Assembly: GCA_946807835.1 (NCBI GenBank)
Contig: OX327697.1
Span: forward strand, 13,189,501-13,253,500
Source: Ailanthus altissimus
Lineage: Eukaryota > Streptophyta > Magnoliopsida > Sapindales > Simaroubaceae
Length of the DNA: 64,000 bases
Reading direction: 5' to 3'
A program made the translations under genes and the position numbers. Every line of letters starts with the position of its first letter. Position 1 is the first letter of the stretch. The notes beneath the pieces were generated by a model. That model did not search any database. It was given only the letters and a program-made list of their open reading frames with translations, and was not told the DNA's origin. Below are positions 1 through 11,162 of this stretch, in pieces.

Positions 1-34
1 TCTATCCCGCCTTGAGTTCACTGACTCCACTGAT

Positions 35-1393
35 TTGCCACCTATTCAAGATGATTTTCCGGATAAACATCTTTTTGCTATAAGCCAAATACCTTGGTAT
101 GCACATATCGTAAATTATTTGGTTTGTGGTGAACTTCCATCTGATTGGAGTGCACAAGATAAGCGTAAGTTCTTGGTTGAGGTACGTAATTTTTATTGGG
201 ATGATCTATATCTTTTCAAATACTGTCCTGACCAAATCATGAGACGTTGCATTCCTAAAAGTGAAGTTTCTAGTGTCTTAAATTTTTGTCATAGTGCTAC
301 TTGCAGTGGCCATTTTTCTATGAAGAAGATAGCTGTGAAAATTTTACAGTGTGGTCTTTATTGGCCCACTTTGTTCAAAGACACTAATAATTTTTGTCGT
401 TTCTGTGAAAGATGTCAAAAGTTAGGTGCTTTATCTCGAAGAAATATGATGCCTCTTAACCCTATTCTTGTTATCGAGATATTTGACTGTTAGGGTATCG
501 ATTTTATGGGTCCTTTTCCTTCATCTTTTGGCTACCTTTACATCCTTTTAGCTGTTGACCATGTATCAAAATAGATGGAGGCTGTAGCTTATCGTACTAA
601 TGATAATACAACTGTGGTAAAATTTTTAAAAGAAAATGTGTTATCTAGGTACGGTATGCCACGTGTCATCATTAGTGACCAAGGAACACATTTTTGTAAT
701 CGTTCTTTTGAAGCTTTGATGCGCAGGTATGGTGTTCTTCACAAAGTTTCCACTGCATACCATCCACAGACAAATGGACAAGCCGAGCTAGCAAATAGAG
801 AGGTTAAACAGATTTTGGAAAAGACGATTAACCCGAATCGCAAAGATTGGTCTCTACGCCTTTCTGATGCATTATGGGCATATCGCACTGCATACAAAAC
901 CATCTTAGGAATGTCTCCATACCGACTTGTTTATGGGAAAGCTTGTCATTTACCTGTTGAGCTAGAACATAAAGTTTATTGGGCTATCAAAGCCCTTAAC
1001 TTTGATTTGAATGCTGCAGGTCTCCGGAGAAAGTTACAATTGTCAGAAATAGAAGAGCTACGAAATGATGCATATGACAACTCCAGAATTTACAAAGCTA
1101 AAATGAAAGTAGTTCATGATAAACAGATCTCAAGGAAACACTTTGAGCCCAATCAACGGGTCTATCTTTATGATTCTCAATTGCATTTACACCCTGAAAA
1201 GTTGAGATCTCGATGGACTGGTCCATTTATGGTAAGACATGTTTTTCCTAATGGTGCTGTTGAAATAGAAGACGCCACTGATGGACGGACTTTCAAAGTG
1301 AATGGACAGTGGCTAAAAAGCTACGTGAAAAAGGTAGACGACTCTATGTACCTAGGCGAGATCCCTCTTGTGGATCCTGTCTATCATGATTGA
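35..1393 (+). pseudogene. Ty3/gypsy integrase (Athila/Tat-type), 3' end of pol
   Basis: This encodes retrotransposon integrase, which inserts element cDNA into host DNA. Seen: a zinc-binding HHCC module (HSATCSGHF, then CRFCERC) in nt 280-410; the catalytic core with its first Asp in GIDFMGPF, the second in ISDQGTHF and the Glu in [10 protein letters not shown]; then a C-terminal domain to nt 1393. The phrase [13 protein letters not shown] is familiar from the Athila/Tat (non-chromovirus) branch of Ty3/gypsy. The frame is open except for two TAG stops, near 491 and 572, both where a Trp (TGG) is expected. Protease and RT would lie upstream, outside the window. It is dead as written but only lightly decayed, and is followed by accessory ORFs and the polypurine tract. 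Confidence 0.93.
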
Positions 1394-1641
1394 TCAGGTT
1401 CAATCTATCTATACCATATTTTATATTTTATCTATATTTTATCTTTTGACTTTTTATTTTTTCTTTTATTTTCTTGCACATTTTATTTTACTTTATGTTC
1501 TTCTTTTTATTTTTTCTTCAGTGTGATTTTATTTTTCGATCAAGTGGCGGATACGGTACTCCGTGACTATTAAAGTCGATTTCTTAGTTCCCTAAAAACT
1601 GTCCCTCAAACTGTGCATTCATCTCTTTTCTTTCTTTCAAA

Positions 1642-2190
1642 ATAGATCGCATTCTTGCCAACCTTAAAAAACGTTTTCCTTCATTGCCTCAAAATGCTCT
1701 ACTTAAGATTTACAAAGCACAGTGTGAAAGACTAAGGTTATTGATGTTGGGTAATATCCCTGTGGACCTTTATTGGTTAATTGAAGCTAAGGTTCGGTTG
1801 TCTGGTGAGTTTGAAAATAATTTTATTTCTCATATGCCTGGTCTTGGAAGAAGCTCTTATGCCAAAAGGCGACGAGCAAAAAGGTTACAAGTCTGTCATA
1901 AATGTGCTCGATGGAATTGTAATCGAAGTTGTCGTTCTTTAGGATTCGTATCTAGAAATCAAGAAGACAAAATTCAGTTCATTAAGGATGGACTGAGTAA
2001 GGAGTCTTTGGATGATATCCTATTGACTCTTGAGACGCATCCCTGTGGGCTCGTGCAACGTGAACTTCTCGATTTGTGGAACAAATTCAAAAATGAACAT
2101 CAATGGTATAGTCTCGAGAATCTGACTCTAAAAGACCCTGTTTGCCAATTTATAAGAAAATTGGATGGGAAGCCTATCCCCGACCCATAG
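1642..2190 (+). CDS. Accessory retroelement ORF with cysteine motif, function unknown
   Basis: An open frame of about 182 codons lies 250 nt after integrase. I do not recognise the protein. Seen: a basic patch (YAKRRRAKRL) directly followed by CHKCARWNCNRSC, a C-x2-C-x4-C-x3-C arrangement that could bind zinc, then a hydrophilic C-terminal half ending GKPIPDP. The natural start is probably the ATA at 1642 (an ATG changed by G to A), because the frame reads clearly as protein from there; the first TTG is at 1684. Its position between integrase and polypurine tract is where Athila-type elements carry env-like or other extra ORFs. It has no membrane segment, so env is unlikely. It may be a nucleic-acid-binding accessory protein or a captured host fragment. 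Confidence 0.55.
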   Translation: MDRILANLKKRFPSLPQNALLKIYKAQCERLRLLMLGNIPVDLYWLIEAKVRLSGEFENNFISHMPGLGRSSYAKRRRAKRLQVCHKCARWNCNRSCRSLGFVSRNQEDKIQFIKDGLSKESLDDILLTLETHPCGLVQRELLDLWNKFKNEHQWYSLENLTLKDPVCQFIRKLDGKPIPDP

Positions 2191-2444
2191 AGGGCGTTTA
2201 AGTCGTTACTGGACGTAAAACCAGAGGAAGATGTGAGCCACAATCACAACTACTTGTAAATAAATGTGTTTTAATTTCAAACTTTATTTTATGAATAGTA
2301 GGGCTACTTATGTAGATGTCTTAAATTTAAATCTTTTTGTTCAATAATGCATATAGGTCATTATGTTTAAATTTTTGTGTTTTATTTTTAACTCTCTTTT
2401 GACAAACTGTCGGGTTACCATAATCATTGTTATCATTTGGTACT

Positions 2445-2453
2445 CTATAAATA
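2445..2453 (+). promoter_or_regulatory. TATA-box-like CTATAAATA upstream of the LOG-like ORF
   Basis: The motif CTATAAATA lies about 55 nt before the presumed LOG start and is followed by a pyrimidine-rich stretch resembling a plant 5' UTR. A good donor-like AAG/GTGAGT occurs at about 2490-2498. This may be promoter sequence carried along with the LOG copy, or chance in AT-rich DNA. Confidence 0.3.
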
Positions 2454-2505
2454 CATCACCTCATTTTCTTCATTTTCATATATTGAGATAAAGGTGAGTG
2501 TAGAT

Positions 2506-3152
2506 ATAGAGGAAACCCAAGTTCGACAATTTCAAAATATATGTGTATTTTGTGGATTTAGTCCTGGGGAGAGTAAAGTGTTCATAGAAGCAGCAAACAA
2601 TCTAGGAAAAGCATTAGCTACAAGAAAAATTCATTTAATTTATGGAGGAGATAGCCTTGAGCTAATGGGGTGTGTGTCAACAGCTGCATATTTAGGAGGA
2701 AGTCAAGTTTTAGGTATTATTCCTACAGCTTTGACCGTAGGAAACCTGATCGGGAAAATAATAGGGGAAGAATTACGATCTCATCCATGTATGAACGTAT
2801 ATCTAGAATGCTTTGCAATGCAGACGCTTTTATTACTTTACCAGGTGGTTTTGGTACCTTGGAAGAAATTTTTCAAATTATCTCTTGGGTCCAACTGAAT
2901 ATCCATCGAAAACTCATAGGTTTGTTGAATGTTAATAACTATTTTGATTGCTTACTTTGTTTTCTTGATCAAGCTGTGGAACAGAATTTTATTTCACATT
3001 CAACGCAACAGATCCTGGTTTCTGCTACTAAGGCAGATGAATTGATTAACAAATTACAGGCAGTTACCTACGAACCTGACCCAGCAATAACTCGGATCGA
3101 TTGGTCAGTGGGCCTTAACAAGCGAAAATTGGATTTGACACTTCGTTTGTAA
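2506..3152 (+). pseudogene. LOG-like cytokinin-activating enzyme (captured, intronless, frameshifted)
   Basis: It resembles plant LONELY GUY enzymes, which release active free-base cytokinin from cytokinin riboside 5'-monophosphate. Seen in order: an N-terminal NICVFCGFSPGE block; IHLIYGGDSLELMG in place of the usual YGGGSxGLMG; QVLGIIPTAL; and, after a frameshift before about nt 2787, MYERISRML and the family signature LPGGFGTLEE. The usual tail follows (SWVQLNIHRKLIGLLNV, FISHSTQQILVSA). Host LOG genes have several introns, but this copy has none, so it looks reverse-transcribed. The start is ATA (ATG lost), two glycines of the first motif are Asp and Glu, and the reading frame changes once. 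It sits inside the retroelement, between integrase and polypurine tract. The family call is secure; loss of function is inferred. Confidence 0.88.
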
Positions 3153-3310
3153 ATTTTTCTTTTTATTTATTTATTTATCAATATCATCATTTTAGTTTAT
3201 ATTTGCTTAAGTGTCTCTCAGGTTTGTTTCTTTCAAATAACTGGCATTTTAGGTAATGTCTCTTATACTTTATCTTTTTCTATTTAAACATTGAGGACAA
3301 TATTTCATCT

Positions 3311-3324
3311 GGTTTGGGGGGAGG
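3311..3324 (+). other. Polypurine tract of the first Ty3/gypsy element
   Basis: GGTTTGGGGGGAGG follows a TTGAGGACAATA block that commonly precedes the polypurine tract in this group of elements. It primes plus-strand DNA synthesis and marks the start of the 3' LTR. Confidence 0.75.
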
Positions 3325-6125
3325 ATAGTAGACATACGTTGTATTTTGCAAAAAAATAAAAATAAAAATAAAATAATTGTGGTCCGACATTTGATTAAAA
3401 TGGCAAAGTAAAGAGTTCATTCTTGAACTCTTGAGACGCATTCTAGGTCAAATTAGAATGGCAGAGTAAGGAGTTTTAGTACTAACTTTTAAAATGCATT
3501 TTAACTAACTTTTTGTTGTTTTATTTTATATTTCATGCATTGTCGTTTACTTTTTGTAGTCTTGGTAATTCTTGTATAAAAGAATTTTCTTTTCTGCCTA
3601 AGTACGATTTTAAAATTGTTTAGATTGAGTCACTATTTCTATCTAGGTTACTAAAGAATGACTTCCAAAATATTTTTGAGCGCAATGTTAAGCCTTGTGG
3701 TAAGATGGATGATTCAATTTATATAGCCAAGAGAATTCTCATGTTTAAGTATATATTTTTCTAAATCTCACATATATTTTGTGAGTAAGTGAAAAGGTTG
3801 AGAAAACAGCTTATGAACCTTCATTGATCCTTTGAATTGGTTAATTTTTGTTTAGAATGATATTATTTGAATTAAGGGATAAGTTGGTTGCATTTGTGTA
3901 TAATATAATTTGGTGAGAAACCTTTGTAATGCTTCCTTGTATTCTTCAAAAATACAAAAAAAAAAAAAAAAAAGCAAAATACTAAATAAAAAAAAAGAGC
4001 AAAAATACTAACCAAAAAAAAAAAAAGCAATTCAGTTTAATAAAGTCTTCATTCAATTTTATAAGACAAATATTTTGTAAAACAGTTTTCTCACCAAGTT
4101 ATAATTGTATTATTCTCACAAGCCAATTAAAGTTCTAAAGCTGGCGTATGATATGAATAATTGATTTTTAAACAAATAATTTTTCTATCTTTGGATCAAT
4201 GTTAGTTTATATGTCTGTCCTTAAAATTGACTTTTTCTTGAGTGCTTAACTGTTTTCCAACTCCATAAGAGAAGTCCCAACCTTTTAAACAATCATACAC
4301 CTTTGAGGATATGGAATTGAGGCTTTTACTTGGAGAAATTCTCAAGGCTATATCTATTGTGGTTTGTGGTTAGATAGTTATGGCTTAGTTCACACACACA
4401 CAAATTATGGAAGTTGTAAATGAAAAAACCATGATAGCAACAGTGATCTCGAACTGACGTTTTGATTGAAATGCTTAGGTAATTTTGCATATTCTATTTA
4501 TGCTTAAATTGCTAGAGACTAGCAATAAGCTGATTGAGGGCTGTGATGAACACATGAAAATGCATGTTGTTAAAAGATTCAATCACCATTTAATGTCACT
4601 AATTTTAGTATTTTCTGTATTTTTAACTTGAAATAAAGTGTTTTCCTTAAATTGTGATTAATGAATATTATTTGGATAGGTTTAGGTAAAATGGACATAA
4701 CTCTCAATGTAGAAATCGAAATGAAGAAATTCTTGAACCTGGTGCAACATGACTCAATCTTACACAAATTTAAAGAATAGTGAAAAAGCCAAATCCAACA
4801 TGTTATGGGCTAAAAAATTGAGATACAACAGAATCGGACTACAACTCTTGCCCAGCTTGACCCAACTCACGTATTTAGACCGTATCTCACAAAATACATA
4901 CTCAATTGGTATAATTCTTGAAGCTATGAATTTCTGACTTAACTATCAACAACTCGTATGTCGATGGTAAAGTTTAAATCAGCCGTTATCATGGACCAAA
5001 TCGCATTGTAAGTGGGTAAAATGGTTGTTGGCTGAATTCTGATGTATCTTTGGAATTTTGCTCATATCTCATTGGATACTCATCCATTTTGCATGAAATT
5101 GGTGCCTATAGAAAGAAGATTCAAAATTTTACAACTTTCATGTCAGCTGTAGAAGCTAAATCAGCCATTTACATTATCAAAAATGTACTGCAAGTGGATA
5201 AATGAGTTATTGGCTTAAAATTATTGAAGATTGATGTCATCAATGACATATGTCCATTCATTGCCTATATAAGGAGACACTTAGGACATTTTTAAAGATA
5301 GATAATTCTCTCTTATTTTCTTTTTATTAACATGTATTGTAATTTAGGCCAGAGTTCTTGGCAAGGCTAAGAGATGAACTTTTATGTGTAATAAATCTAC
5401 TTCTATGCTTTGATTCGGTATCAAGAGCTACAAATGTTGTAAGTTTGGTTTTGATTAAACTCTTATCTATTCTATTTTCTATAATCTAGAGATTATAATT
5501 CTCATGTCTCGTATAAGTTCAGTTATGCTTTTCTTATATAATTCTTGGTGAACTATAATTGTTACTGGTGACATTGTTTTATATGTTAATCTTTTACTGC
5601 AGTATTGTCAAATTAATATATTGTCGATATTGGATAACATATAAGGGCAATAAATGTTTAATATTCAAGTTGATCTTTTACTGCAATATTGTCAAAGTGA
5701 TATATTGTCGATCTTAGATAACTTGTATAAATGAACATGATGTATGTTAATGCTTGCAAAGAGTTTAATTACGTCAAATACATGTGTTATCAAATGTGCT
5801 ATATTTTCCTATCTTCCGATTGATTGTTTGGGATGTGAAACTTTCAATTGAGTTATAAGCATTGAATCAAAGTGTAGAGTAGATTTATAAAGCATAATTG
5901 TGATTCTCGAAGCCTTGTTTGAATTATCATAAGATATTTCCTTCAAATCATAGACAATCCTATCTCATCCACTTAAATCAATTAATTTTATCCTTTGCTA
6001 CTGCTTTAATATTTTATTTCATCAACCTATTTTGCCAAGAGCTTCCTCGTGGGATCGACACCTCAATCTATACTGCGATAGCCGCGTTATATTTTGAGCG
6101 TAAATATATGTTGATGCAAAAATCT
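3325..6125 (+). repeat. 3' LTR of the Athila/Tat-type element
   Basis: About 2.8 kb directly after the polypurine tract with no coding frame of its own. It carries A-rich runs (3955-4030), a transcribed-region-like stretch at 5270-5420, and near its end a block (CTCGTGGGATCGACACC, then GCGATAGCCGCG) resembling the conserved 3' ends of Athila-type LTRs. The exact ends are uncertain: no clean TG start is visible, and the right end is placed before the tandem repeats that begin near 6135. Confidence 0.6.
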
Positions 6126-6134
6126 AAGTGAAAG

Positions 6135-6915
6135 ATCTTTTTGGATAGGCAATCTAGGGTACACAACCTTTTCAAGGAATGCGATATTGGATCATCTAAG
6201 CACATGACCTTTCTTTAGTTGCGTGATCTATGGCACAAGACACTTCCAAAGAAGGCAATATTTAGTATTTTAAGTATGATATTCCTTTAAATAAGTAACT
6301 TAGAGCACACGACCCTTTCAAAGATGGCGACATTTGATATTCTGAGTATACAACCCTTTTAAGGAATGCAGCATTTAGTATTCTAAGCAAGCAAGCTTCC
6401 TTCGAATAGGTAGCCTAAGGCATAAAATATTTCCAAAAAAGGGCGACATTTAATATTTTGAGCACACAACCTTCCTTCGAATAGGCAGCCAAAGGCATAT
6501 GACTATTCCAAGGAAGGTAAAATATGATATTATGAGCACACGACGTTCCTTTGGGTTGATGGCTTAATACACACAACCCTTTTAAGGGAGACAGAAATTG
6601 ATATTCTAAGCATTCGACATTCCTTTGATTGGGCGACCTAGGTACACAACCTTTTTGAATAATGCAATATTTGATATTATGAGCACATAATCCTTCTTAA
6701 GTTAGGTGACCTAAGGCACACAACCATTCCAAAAAAGGCAGCATTTGATATTCTAAAACACATGACCCTCATTTGGTTAGCGACCTAGGGCACACAACCC
6801 TTCCAAAGAAGTCAACATTTGATATTGTGAGCATACAACCCTTTTTTAGTTGGGTGACCTAAGGAATATAACCTTTCCAAGAAATACAATGTTTGATAAT
6901 TTGAGTTGACATTTG
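6135..6915. repeat. Degenerate ~75-bp tandem repeats
   Basis: About ten diverged units follow the pattern GATATTCTGAGCACACGACC, CTTCCTTTGGTTGGGCGACC, TAAGGCACACAACCCTTCCA, AGGAAGGCGACATTT. Unit length is about 75-80 bp and copies are mutually diverged with small indels. On the minus strand the block lies immediately downstream of the Tat-type integrase end, which is the 3' UTR position where Tat elements are known to carry tandem repeats. Confidence 0.8.
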
Positions 6916-6999
6916 TAAGGGGAACCTCGCATTTGAATGCTTATGTTTTCCTTGAAATACTAATTTTTGTTTTTTCAAAGAATCTTGAAAAGTCATTTT

Positions 7000-7580
7000 A
7001 GATAGTTATATAAAATATCTTGAGTTTGGAGATATTCAATGGTGTAGGTATAACCCTTTCATCTAGGGCCCAATTTTTTATTACCTTGTACAGTTATTCC
7101 CATGCTTCTTTCATTTTTCCAGCATTTTGTTCTTTGTTGTTATCCAAAGCTTATGTCAACACTAGGTGACCTTTGACCTTTGTTGAGTTTCCACTTCTTT
7201 ATCGTTTAGTCATATTGTATTTTCATCATTCTTTTATACACAACAACGTATATTGTTGCAACTTTCCTTGCTTCATCAGACAGATCTTTTACTGTAGCCA
7301 ATGCCTTATTATTTAGGTCCAATCATACCAATTTTATTTACAATATGGTGATGAAGACTTCCAATGGCAACATTGCCTCTATTCCATATAAGAGCGAGTA
7401 TAAAGAGCTTCTTATTGATCTAGTCTCAGTTGTCCTATATACCCATAAAAATTTTAGCAGTTCTTCTAGCCACTTATCTTTCGCCTATTCTAACCTTCTT
7501 TTTAAGATGGTGAAGTTCATCTCATTTCTGATCTTTTTTGTCCGTTCCCTTAGTGGTAGCTAGTTGATAAGGGTTAATTT
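7000..7580 (-). pseudogene. Tat/Retand-type integrase C-terminus
   Basis: The minus strand encodes a decayed end of integrase. Recognisable blocks are KDKWLEELLKFLWVYRTTETRS (seen in two parts across 7450-7520), SLLYGIEAMLPLEV, a KALATVKDLSDEARKVA stretch, and the final VIPTPLNISKLKIFY, matching the usual 'PRPWN.EHL..YY' end of Tat elements. There are several stops (as in RRLE*AKDKW) and frameshifts. The catalytic core upstream (higher coordinates) is missing, cut off near 7580. It belongs with the RT/RNase H at 12010-13190 and the gag at 23.3-24.6 kb as one broken minus-strand element. Confidence 0.8.
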
Positions 7581-7589
7581 GATCTAATA

Positions 7590-7871
7590 TTTCCATCTTT
7601 CAAACTTAATATGTGTTTGTTGAAATTAAGATTATTTTGCTTTTTATGTGTTTTATTGTTATTTTATAAATTTGGAGTCAATGGAGCAAATAGCGATGAA
7701 AAGCTAATAAAAATAAGCCAAAAACATCTAATTAAGAAAATGTAAAATTCAAATGCGAGGAAGCCCAGCAAGATCACATACAAGGATACTTCTACCATTA
7801 ACTTTGATCCACTATAAAAGTAGAAAGAGCCTCGCCAAGTTAACAACATTAAATCAAATGCTTCTTGGTAT
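7590..7871 (+). mobile_element. Athila-type 3' internal remnant, left half
   Basis: Non-coding retroelement sequence similar to the reverse complement of about 60000-60110 (shared AAGATCACATA, ACTTTGATCCACTATAA and ATTAAATCAA blocks). In the intact family this lies just upstream of the GGGAGGCAACCCAAG block. Here it is cut by an LTR insertion and resumes near 10026. Confidence 0.5.
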
Positions 7872-10025
7872 TGAAACTGGTGCTTACGTGCCCTTCCAAT
7901 ATTGTATGAATATTAATTATTTAATATTTATACAATAAGTATTTCGAATAAAATCGTTAATATTAGATATATACATATATGATAAGATGCTTATAATATT
8001 TCAGACATAGTATGATCTGAAAAAGTTTAGACCAGTACTAAGAGCTAGCTACGCTAAGAGTTAGCAAGATCTAAAGAATTAAAGTCTTGCTTGAAATGGG
8101 ACAAAGACCCGAAGGTATACTAGCAATGATATGGTTGCAAATAGTACTAATAAATATCATTGTGCAAGTATATTTTTAAACATTATGTTCCTGATCTATT
8201 TTCACTTATGCAAATCTGTCGATATGAACTTTATTTTATATAGATCGATGTATGTCTATATCAGGATGGTTTAGATTGTTAGTCTTAGTAAACCATGAAC
8301 TTAGTGGAAGCTCGTATAGACATGCGGGATTCAGTAAGGACTAAGTACTGAACAACCTCAATTAAGATCTCCAATAGACATCTCATAAAATCGTCAATGG
8401 ATGATCCTTTCAAGTTGAGTAGTATTCGTGGTCCTTAGACCTGAGCACCATAGTAGGCTTATGAGTGATCCACCATACTTAGATTCTATAAATGTCAGAG
8501 ACCTTTCATGGTCTGAACGCTAGGTATGGTCCGATGCTTATAAAGTCTGATGTGTATAGATATAGGATCCGTCAACTTATATAGGTGAGTTATATATCCA
8601 AATGCTCCAAGATTGTGTTCCAAAAAATCTTATGACCATAAGTAATTCACTTAGAAAAAATATTTTCCGTGTTAAAAAGAATATCGCATAAATATTTGCG
8701 AATATTGTTTATGAGTATACGAATCTGAAGATAAGTTCTAGCGTTGAGCATATAGAGACTTGACGGTCATAGTCTATGTCTTTGCTCTTATAGGATATAA
8801 ATAACGGAGGTATTATACGAATATGTGTTAACCTCAACTTGTATAATTCAATACACTGTTTTGTTATTTTTATAATGTGTGGGGGGTATTGTTATGGACT
8901 TACGAAAGAGTTCTGTAAGACAAAATAGGTGTGAACCTAAATAGTCTTACTATATGAAGTGTACTAATGGTGCACTAAGGTAGTATATTGAATTGAATAG
9001 TTTAATCTATGAAGTTCTCAAAAAATCAAAATTATTTCAAAGTTTCTCGGAGATATGATAGGGTTTAAATGTTAAGCTCGAGATCTCAACAAGTGAGACT
9101 TGCTACTTTATCCTTTCTCTTGGATACCATATGCATGCCATAATTTTATAAAAGCATGACATGTGATATTGTTTTAATGGCCAATTTAATCGTTAAATGT
9201 TGATAATTATTTTTTACTAAATAAATATTAAACAAATTATTTTGCATATTTAAAATATTAAGTTACTGAACGCATGCATTTGAAATAAAATTCTGCCGAA
9301 ACTAATGTAAGCCAATTGATGGCATATTTTAATTTAGCCAAATCATTTTGAAACATAAGGTGTAATTCATTTGAGTAACAAAATGCTGGTCATATTTCAT
9401 TTAAAGTAAACAAATGTTTTCTTACTATTTATATTAACAAGTGGTGGCATAAAAGGATTCGAAAATTGAATTCTTGAAAGCCAAAATGATTTCTCATACT
9501 TAAAGTAAGCATAAGCTGTTTTTCAATTATTTATTTGAATTAAGCACCTTACCACCAATTGAAGCAAGATTCGGCCAGCTCATTTAACAAGCCACCAAGC
9601 TTAATTTGTTAAGCATGATGTGTGGCTAAAATAAAGGCCTTGTTATGCTTGTTCTAGGTGGCCATTAATTGAAATATAATTGGATGAATGGGTGGAACAT
9701 TTGGCTATATAAAGGAACCGAATTTCATTTGTTGAAGTCAAGTTAGTAAGATGAAAAATATAAGTGTAAATAGTAAATTGCCAAGAGATTAAAGGAAGCA
9801 AATATTGCTTCAAGTAGATTATTATGGCGAGTATAATAAGGCTACTGTTCTAGCTCAAATGATCCTATCGAGTCCTAGACTAGAATTGTGCAAAGCACAC
9901 TTCAAACGTGAGTTCTCTATTATTTTATTAGTATAATGAAATATTTGTTCATATTTTTCTACATTTAATTATGCATGTGTAATGTGTAATTAAAAATTAA
10001 AATGTATACTCTCATCTTACACACA
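7872..10025 (+). repeat. Decayed solo LTR, family shared with 21283-23254
   Basis: It aligns by eye with 21283-23254. Shared landmarks in order are GGTGCTTACGTG, a GGGACAAAGACC block, TTGAGTAGTAT, a GTGATCCACCATACTT block, GACCTTTCATGG and TGTGTGGGGGGTATTG at 8877. A TATA box (GGCTATATAAAGG) lies near 9702. No coding frame is present. The 5' end reads TGAAAC instead of TGTT, the 3' end is placed at CTTACACACA, and I find no target duplication, so this is the oldest of the four copies. Confidence 0.6.
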
Positions 10026-10311
10026 GTGCACTTTCACTCGTGAGGCAACCCAAGTAATTTTTATTTTTATTTTTTCTAATTTCAATTTTAGTTATGCTAG
10101 TTTCTTTTTTTTTTTTTGTAAGAATAAGACAACAAGTCAAGCATTCAAAGAAGCAGGACAAGCATTTGTAAGCATTGGGAGCAAACAAAACTGCAATCTC
10201 ATCATTAAAACACAACACTACAATGTTTCAACTTCATCTACCATGAGAGATTCTCTTACTTTTAAATTTATATTTAGACATTGAAAACAATGTCTAATTT
10301 AAGTTTGGGAG
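10026..10311 (+). mobile_element. Athila-type 3' internal remnant, right half, with polypurine tract
   Basis: Contains GAGGCAACCCAAG near 10041, the AATTTT-rich spacer, and ACAATGTCTAATTTAAGTTTGGGAG ending at 10311. These match the reverse complement of 59731-60010. It is the region between pol and the 3' LTR of an Athila-type element on the plus strand. Confidence 0.7.
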
Positions 10312-11162
10312 CGAGAAACACACTTAGCTCTGTTTATTTTGTTGCATACTTTGATCGGTTGTCTGGTAGGATAAATTTTTTTTCTTAATTGTTAAGTTTT
10401 GATTAAAACTATGATCATTAGTTTATGACAAGATATAAAATATTGGCCAATTTATTTTTACAAGTTTCTAAAAAAAATAAACGCTTGAAATAATTATTAT
10501 ATCATGAATTTTGAATTAATTTTGACTTTATTTTTTATTACTTATTTATTAGCACATTGAAATAAGCATGTATTTATTGAATTTTGTGCTTATGTAGTAC
10601 ACTACAATCTTAAAGATCAACACTCTATAACTCACTTGATTCTACTTGAGGCGAAATCTTAAAAAACATATGAATAAAAAAATGACATTAAGTTATCTTT
10701 AAACCGTTTAAACCTTTTCTAGCTAACGTTTAATGTATATTTATCTCTAATTATCACACTTGAGCCTAATTACCTATTTTTTTTATTTAACCCCAGTACA
10801 AGCTATATAAGACTTTTTACTTATTTATCTTAAAATCTATCGATAGCACCATAAACTGAGTTTACTTAAAAATATTCTTTAAAAAAAAGGTTGTAGGTAC
10901 AAAAATGATAATGCAATAAAAAGCAATAAATTTTGAAAGTGTATATCAATCAAATTTAAGGGTACATAAAAAAATAGAAAGAAAAAAGTGTTTAAATGCA
11001 TAAATACCTCCAACTTGAGAAAAAAACAATTCTTTGCGAAAATGATTAAAAGAAAAAGTCATTTATTAAGTTCATTATAGTTTCACAATCATTCAAAATA
11101 TTGGTCAAATATAATGAAAACATTAAACACAAGATAAAATAAATCAATTGTAATGTATGAAG
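10312..11162 (+). repeat. First ~850 bp of an Athila-type LTR
   Basis: It starts straight after the polypurine tract and is homologous to the start of the minus-strand LTR at 56989-59730. The shared block CTTGAGGCGAAATCTTA, ACATATGAATA, AATGACATTAAG lies at about 10646-10695 here. The rest of the LTR is missing, replaced by another LTR-family copy at 11163. Confidence 0.7.

Noticed and set aside
2437..3152. LOG-like sequence as a functional host gene
   Set aside because: It lacks an ATG, changes frame once, has two glycine losses in the first motif, and lies inside an LTR element before the polypurine tract. A host LOG would have introns.
6135..6915. Regularly spaced repeats considered as a CRISPR array
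   Set aside because: The genome is a plant's, repeat units are diverged and contiguous with no unique spacers, and they fit a decayed tandem repeat in a retroelement 3' UTR.
7868..10030. Target duplication around the oldest LTR copy
   Set aside because: GGTAT on the left and GTGCA on the right do not match, and the 3' end is uncertain.
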